26,369 nucleotides of DNA from positions 1 through 26,369 of the forward strand of contig JAAAKB020292632.1 in the NCBI GenBank assembly GCA_010014835.2. The letters are read 5' to 3'. Of the stretch, positions 21,962-26,369 are shown in pieces. Position 1 is the first letter of the stretch; the number at the start of each line of letters is the position of its first letter. The notes below the pieces were generated by a model. That model was not told the origin of the DNA and did not search any database. It was given only the letters and a program-made list of their open reading frames with translations. The DNA is from Apostichopus leukothele (Eukaryota; Echinodermata; Holothuroidea; Aspidochirotida; Stichopodidae). A program made the translations under genes and the position numbers.

Positions 21962-23009
21962 CTTAGAAAGAGCCTGGCATATTTATATAAGCTGCCATCT
22001 GTATTGTACTCGTTTCTTTGCCATTTTAGGCCAGCTGCTGCTCTTTGATCCCCGCTGTCGAAAAACAGAAGATACATACAGTATATCTACGCTCGTTTAA
22101 ATACAGAAGGGGGCAACTTCTGATATAAAAAGCAGGTGATGAAGAAGTATACAAACCGCTAAAGAATTATTTGTAATGCGCCTTCTGTGTATGGCTGAAA
22201 TAACACAGCAGAAGTAATGCAATTAAAAGAACTAGTGCCCCCGCCATCCAAATGACCAATAAGCGTATAGAGTGATTACCAGAGGTTGTAGGAACTGTAT
22301 TGATCTTCATCTTTTACTTTCTCTCATCTCATTTTGAGAGACCTGCTTTTGAAACTGGCAGCAAACTTAGTAGTTATGAAAGGAAATATTATACATATAC
22401 AGTGAGTTTATTTGCAAAATTTGAAAGAAAACAAAATACTAGATTCTAGTAACATGTTATATAGCATCTGTAGGGCAGGTGAGATATGAGAAAGCACTGG
22501 GTGAAGGGATGGATGCATTAGGTAATGGGTTGGGGGCTCATCAGTAATGTAGCCATTGGGGCATATTTCAAGCATGGAGGAAGTTGTCCATCCTTGGTAA
22601 TCTTTTGACAGTAGTGTTAAGGTTCCTTTATGGGACTAATTAAGTACTATCATTGCAGTTAATTTTTAAGTGAAAAATCAAAACTGTATGTGACAACTCT
22701 TTTTCTGTTTTTCTCTCCTATTTTGTGTTGATCTCAAAAACACAATTAGCTTCAAATGAAAAGTTGAATAAAATTAATCAATTGGAGACAACAATTTTCC
22801 TTTTGATTGGAATGGGGGCGACATTGAAAATGATGGTGCTGGTATCAGTTTGCAATTTTTTGGGAAGCATAAATAGTTTAACAGAAGAATGAGCTAGATA
22901 ATTGTAAATTAGCTTTTACAAAAGCTGTCTGAACAAAACAAAATTTGAAGGAGCGGATACAAAGTCCTGCACTCGGGTTAGTTTAGTTTAATTACATTGT
23001 TAGCTAGCC

Positions 23010-23071
23010 ACGAGGTAACATCGCTTGAATCTTTTTATACACGAGGTTACATCATTTGAATCTTTCTATAC
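23010..23071. repeat. 31-bp tandem duplication
   Basis: Two adjacent 31-bp copies, beginning ACGAGGTAACATCGCTTGAA and ACGAGGTTACATCATTTGAA, differ at four positions, so the duplication is older than the one at 1082. Confidence 0.9.
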
Positions 23072-24068
23072 CTTAAACGTATAAAGCCATGTTACTTCAA
23101 CATAATATCACTTAGACAGATCAACTTATAGCTCCTCTCCAAGATATTGCGACCACCCAAATGATCACACTAAAATTATTTTGTTCAGTATCAAACTGTG
23201 AATCAAGAGAATGAGGCCTGCGGGAAAGATGAGTTAAACAAATATCAAGTCTAGAATCCTGAATTTCCTCTGAATTGTCTAGAGTTTGACATCATCCTTT
23301 GATGTTAGTGTTTTCTATGAGCTAACTAATGTTGTAAGTGAATGCATCAGCCAGCCAGTTTATTTGTTTCTTTTAAAATCACATAGGATATGTTTTTGAT
23401 TCTTTTGTTCTGTTCTCTCCAACCTCGATCACTTTCCTTATCTAGATGATACGTACTTCAGAATATGTCAAGTTAGCCGGCTACATTCTATTACTATTCA
23501 TGTAGCTAGTAAAATTCTCATATCTGATCAGGTGTTGTAATTTGTTAGGTATACAACATTGGCCTTGGCCTAATAGCAACGTTGCTACCCTCTCTATTGG
23601 ATAGACACTAAACAAAAAGAAGCCTTGTAACTCTACCGCAACATTTCTTGAGAAACAGACAAGTATTCTTTACATAATTTGACCCAGATGCCGGGCAAAA
23701 ATGTGCGTGATCATAAGGAGATGCATATTTGCGACAGACTGTTTCGTCCTCCAAAATACATGGAAAGAAATATTCTGTTCACCTTAATTATTTAAATTGG
23801 TAACAAGGTTCATATATTGTATTTCAAGGTAACGTTAAGCCGAATTCAGGGCCTTTTTTTTATTTAAATGAAAACAAACGCAAAATGGAAGTATATATAA
23901 CACCAATTCAACACTTTTCATAGCCCATTATAGTAAAAACTGTCTCATTCTACACAGAATGGGGCTTTTTGATGTTTCTCAAAATTTATATAAATAATTG
24001 TCATACAGAATTATGATCCTCTGCGCTGAATGACACCATGATTTCTGCTTTAAATGAGAATTTACGGA

Positions 24069-24085
24069 GGTGAACTGTTCCTTTA
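24069..24085 (-). repeat. End motif of a TTAAAGGAACAGTTCACC-type element
   Basis: On the minus strand this reads TAAAGGAACAGTTCACC. A related word, GAGGGAACAGTTCACC, lies on the + strand at 4215-4230. Both look like ends of short dispersed repeats whose other limits I cannot define. Confidence 0.4.
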
Positions 24086-24228
24086 AAAAACTTGTATAGT
24101 TTTACGTTTTTTCTTCTCGATATGAAACATTCTCCCAAATGTTAAGGATAAGATTACAATTTCCAATCATAAACAGAATCAATGCAGTAATGGAAAAGAC
24201 TCATTCTGGCGAGACATGTCTGCTTTAC

Positions 24229-24323
24229 CGAATGCAACTATGGCTTCTCTTACATCGATCCTTAATCCATCAAAGTTTCCAGCACAAGCTTTACGGGCGA
24301 GGGAATGTGTCCATACTTTCTTT
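24229..24323 (-). CDS. Unrecognised candidate minus-strand exon
   Basis: On the minus strand, acceptor CAGTATATTGCAG is followed by 95 nt to a moderate donor TTCG|GTAAAG. One frame (1 nt, 31 codons, 1 nt) is open and contains KACAGNFDGLRIDVREAIVAF. The carried G would join the AA of the exon at 21961 to give Glu. The frame stays open beyond the donor to a stop soon after LLH. The + strand is also open across 24126-24388 (peptide with SFWRDMSALPNATMASL), with a GTACGT donor option. Only one strand, or neither, is likely to be coding. No family is recognised. Confidence 0.2.
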
Positions 24324-25344
24324 CTGCAATATACTGTACGTAATCATTCATTTCAAGACAGGAATGTTATTTTTCAAGTACCTACCTAAACATCAACGTA
24401 TTAAACTTGAATGTAACAAAAGTTTTGTGGTTAATAGATTTCCGATTTAATTTACAAATTATCTTTAACCTTATTGTCATTTGGTTTATTTGAAGTGTCA
24501 TGTGAGAAGAAACTTGTTGGAGATGATACTGTGACAGTCTATATGAATTTATGCATAGAGTAATGGTCATCTTACATTTAGCACCTGCATAGATTGAACT
24601 CTCATTACAGATGCACATTTAGCACAAACTACAGTACTTAATTAATTATTCTATATGATAAATATTTAAAATGTATACTGCAGAGACAACCTGCTAAATA
24701 CACCACTCACTCTGATGGATGCCAATGACAAGTTCCATCACATTTCTGAACCAGTGTTACATTTTCTTCAGTTAAAAGATTGATTGTGGTCTGACCTGGA
24801 TAAGCTCTGCAATTTGTCATGTCTCCACCACTTCCATAAAGTTTTGATTGGTAACAACGTAACACATGTAATAATTGTGTGTATATTTACAGTAACCACT
24901 CAGTATTATTCTTTGTTCCTTGTTTAATTTGAACTGCAAATTGTATGGAGTAGAAATAAAATTAGGATTTCAGTTAAAACTGATGTACATTTGATCGATT
25001 ATCAAGTTGTTATGGAATTAAAGTTTGCTAATGATACAACACTGTTGAAAATATACGCTGAGTTTATACCATACAAACTCAATGGGCAACATAACTGTTA
25101 TATATACATTCAAGAATAGGATTTTCTTCTTTGGTACATATAACAGCAGTTAATGTGATTAACAGTCTCTAGTGCTGTCTCTCTGAGTTGGGCAATGATT
25201 CCTTCTATAGCTCAAATGAGCGTCAATTACAGATAATCTATTTAGCAATTCTGCCGCACTAACATAGAAGTCATCTGCCGTTAAAGAAGAACTTGAAAAC
25301 TTTCTTAATTTAATTCTGTGAGCTTTTGTGATATTACTCTGATT

Positions 25345-25430
25345 CTTCTCGTCTTCTTGCCATCTTCCTTGCTATCTTCTTCCTTCCCTTTATCCTCCAT
25401 GTTCTTGCCCCCCCCCCCCTTTCGCCTTGC
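25345..25430 (-). repeat. Polypyrimidine tract with a C homopolymer
   Basis: C/T-rich run containing an uninterrupted stretch of about 12 C around 25408-25420; its length may be unreliable in the assembly. Confidence 0.8.
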
Positions 25431-26328
25431 TCCGTTGCCTATTGACTAGACACTCTGTTAAAATAGTTTCATAAAATCAATAACTTTCATGAGCTGTGAC
25501 TTTTTCTTTTAACTGAAAGCAGTTTACATAAATTATTTGAAGGACAGGGAAACCTTTGGGATTTTGAAAGGTGTGATATCTGGTGAGCACTATTGGAAGC
25601 AGCATTCTTTTTCATGCCAGATTATCATACATGAAGAATAGGTCAAATAACATTTTTAATGCTTTCCTTTTTATAAAATAATAAAAAAAGGAAAAAGAAA
25701 AAAAGTAAAAGAAAACAATAAGGAAGTTGTTAGCTTCATTTTAGACTTGTCATGATAATTCTGTCAATTTGTCATTTTTAAAGCTGTTTTTATCACTTTT
25801 TGAATTCCCAAATATGACAGGAATTAATTAGGTTTCTATGAACCAAAAGTGAATAGTATTATCTTGGATTTGTATTTCATGCATACTTTATGTAGACAAG
25901 TAAGAAAAAAAATATATATATATCGTGCCTTGTGACAATGACTGTCAGAATGGCGTCTGGACTGTGCATTGCTGTAGCTGGACTGACAATCTCCACCAGT
26001 GAATGTAGACACTACGTGGCGCTGCGATTTATTATCCCGGTGGCAAGTAATCTTTTTGAGAGCCCACTTTCTCGAGAGAAAACTTTTTGTATCACATTTT
26101 GTATACCGGCAGCCTGCTGGTTGATAGGAAGACTTTCTAGTCGTGGTGTTTTATGTCGGTGTTGATTTACACATGGCTTGGCAACGGCTCTTACATTATT
26201 ATGCCAAAGCGTCTTCGGTTTGGTTTTTTAGTGTCGTCCTTGAGAGACTTGCATTCTCTTGTGGCATGAGTGGTATGTACAGGCAGTGCAGCTTTGCTTT
26301 AAGTAAGATGCAAAGTTCAGATGGATAA

Positions 26329-26332
<4 letters not shown>

Positions 26333-26369
<37 letters not shown>
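26333..26369. repeat. (TA)n microsatellite at the window edge
   Basis: At least 18 TA units run to the last base, so the true length is unknown. Confidence 0.98.

Larger units (their letters stand above)
10671..26369 (+). other. Very long third intron, continuing past the right edge
   Basis: From the donor at 10671 to the end of the window I found no peptide matching the next conserved part of SLC4A11, so the intron is at least 15.7 kb. It holds repeats, purine tracts, some locally GC-richer islands (about 12050-12260, 13400-13760, 16200-16800, 18060-18450, 21860-22250, 24180-24330, 25930-26300) and the protein-like segments listed separately. The islands could be regulatory DNA, decayed exons or exons of a nested gene. 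A divergent or very short exon could have been missed. Confidence 0.55.

Noticed and set aside
25932-26328. Two overlapping + strand open frames near the right edge
   Set aside because: The DNA is more complex than the intron around it, but the peptides match no family I know, do not fit SLC4A11 and lack paired splice sites; possibly an unrecognised repeat.
1-26369. Search for transposase, reverse transcriptase, capsid or envelope coding remnants, CRISPR arrays and intact tRNA or rRNA genes
   Set aside because: None was seen; the long frames contain no catalytic motifs of those families, and no regularly spaced repeat array is present.

Overview
This looks like a stretch of an animal nuclear gene that is almost all intron. 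It is AT-rich, with homopolymer runs, kilobase-scale introns, vertebrate-style splice sites (polypyrimidine-AG / GTAAGT), frequent TACATGTA-type words, short dispersed repeats and no closely packed ORFs. A marine invertebrate, perhaps a deuterostome such as an echinoderm, would fit, but the species cannot be fixed from the sequence. There is no prokaryotic operon, CRISPR array, rRNA gene or intact transposon ORF.

The one gene I recognise is on the + strand: part of an SLC4A11-like (bicarbonate-transporter superfamily) gene. The best exon is 10463-10670 (69 codons). It carries the K-D-F-x-x-E-I-R-A ... L-F-T-x-D-x-G pattern of the SLC4A11 N-terminal cytoplasmic domain. A 41-nt microexon at 8088-8128 joins it in phase and continues the alignment upstream. 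A third candidate exon at 914-1012 has good splice sites and a single open frame. It is phase-compatible with the microexon (its T plus AT makes a Tyr codon), but its peptide is not one I can align. I found no exon for the next part of the protein, so the third intron seems to run from 10671 past the right edge (more than 15.7 kb).

The large third intron holds a few unexplained protein-like segments. The most notable is a 720-nt minus-strand open frame at 17852-18571, unusually long for such AT-rich DNA. Two possible minus-strand exons lie further right (24229-24323 and 21816-21961, phase-compatible with each other). They could belong to a nested antisense gene, but I cannot name a product and both segments are also open on the + strand.

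The rest is intron with repeats: a 168-bp insertion flanked by perfect 21-bp direct repeats (8913-9122); at least two copies of a dispersed element starting CTTAAAGGRACATTC (about 9156 and 19200); a weak tRNA-like SINE candidate (about 20626); several small tandem repeats; a terminal (TA)n; and about a dozen G-rich polypurine or C-rich polypyrimidine tracts, all G-rich on the + strand between 5.3 and 11.2 kb. I see no convincing new biological system; the antisense open frame and the repeat families are the best leads.
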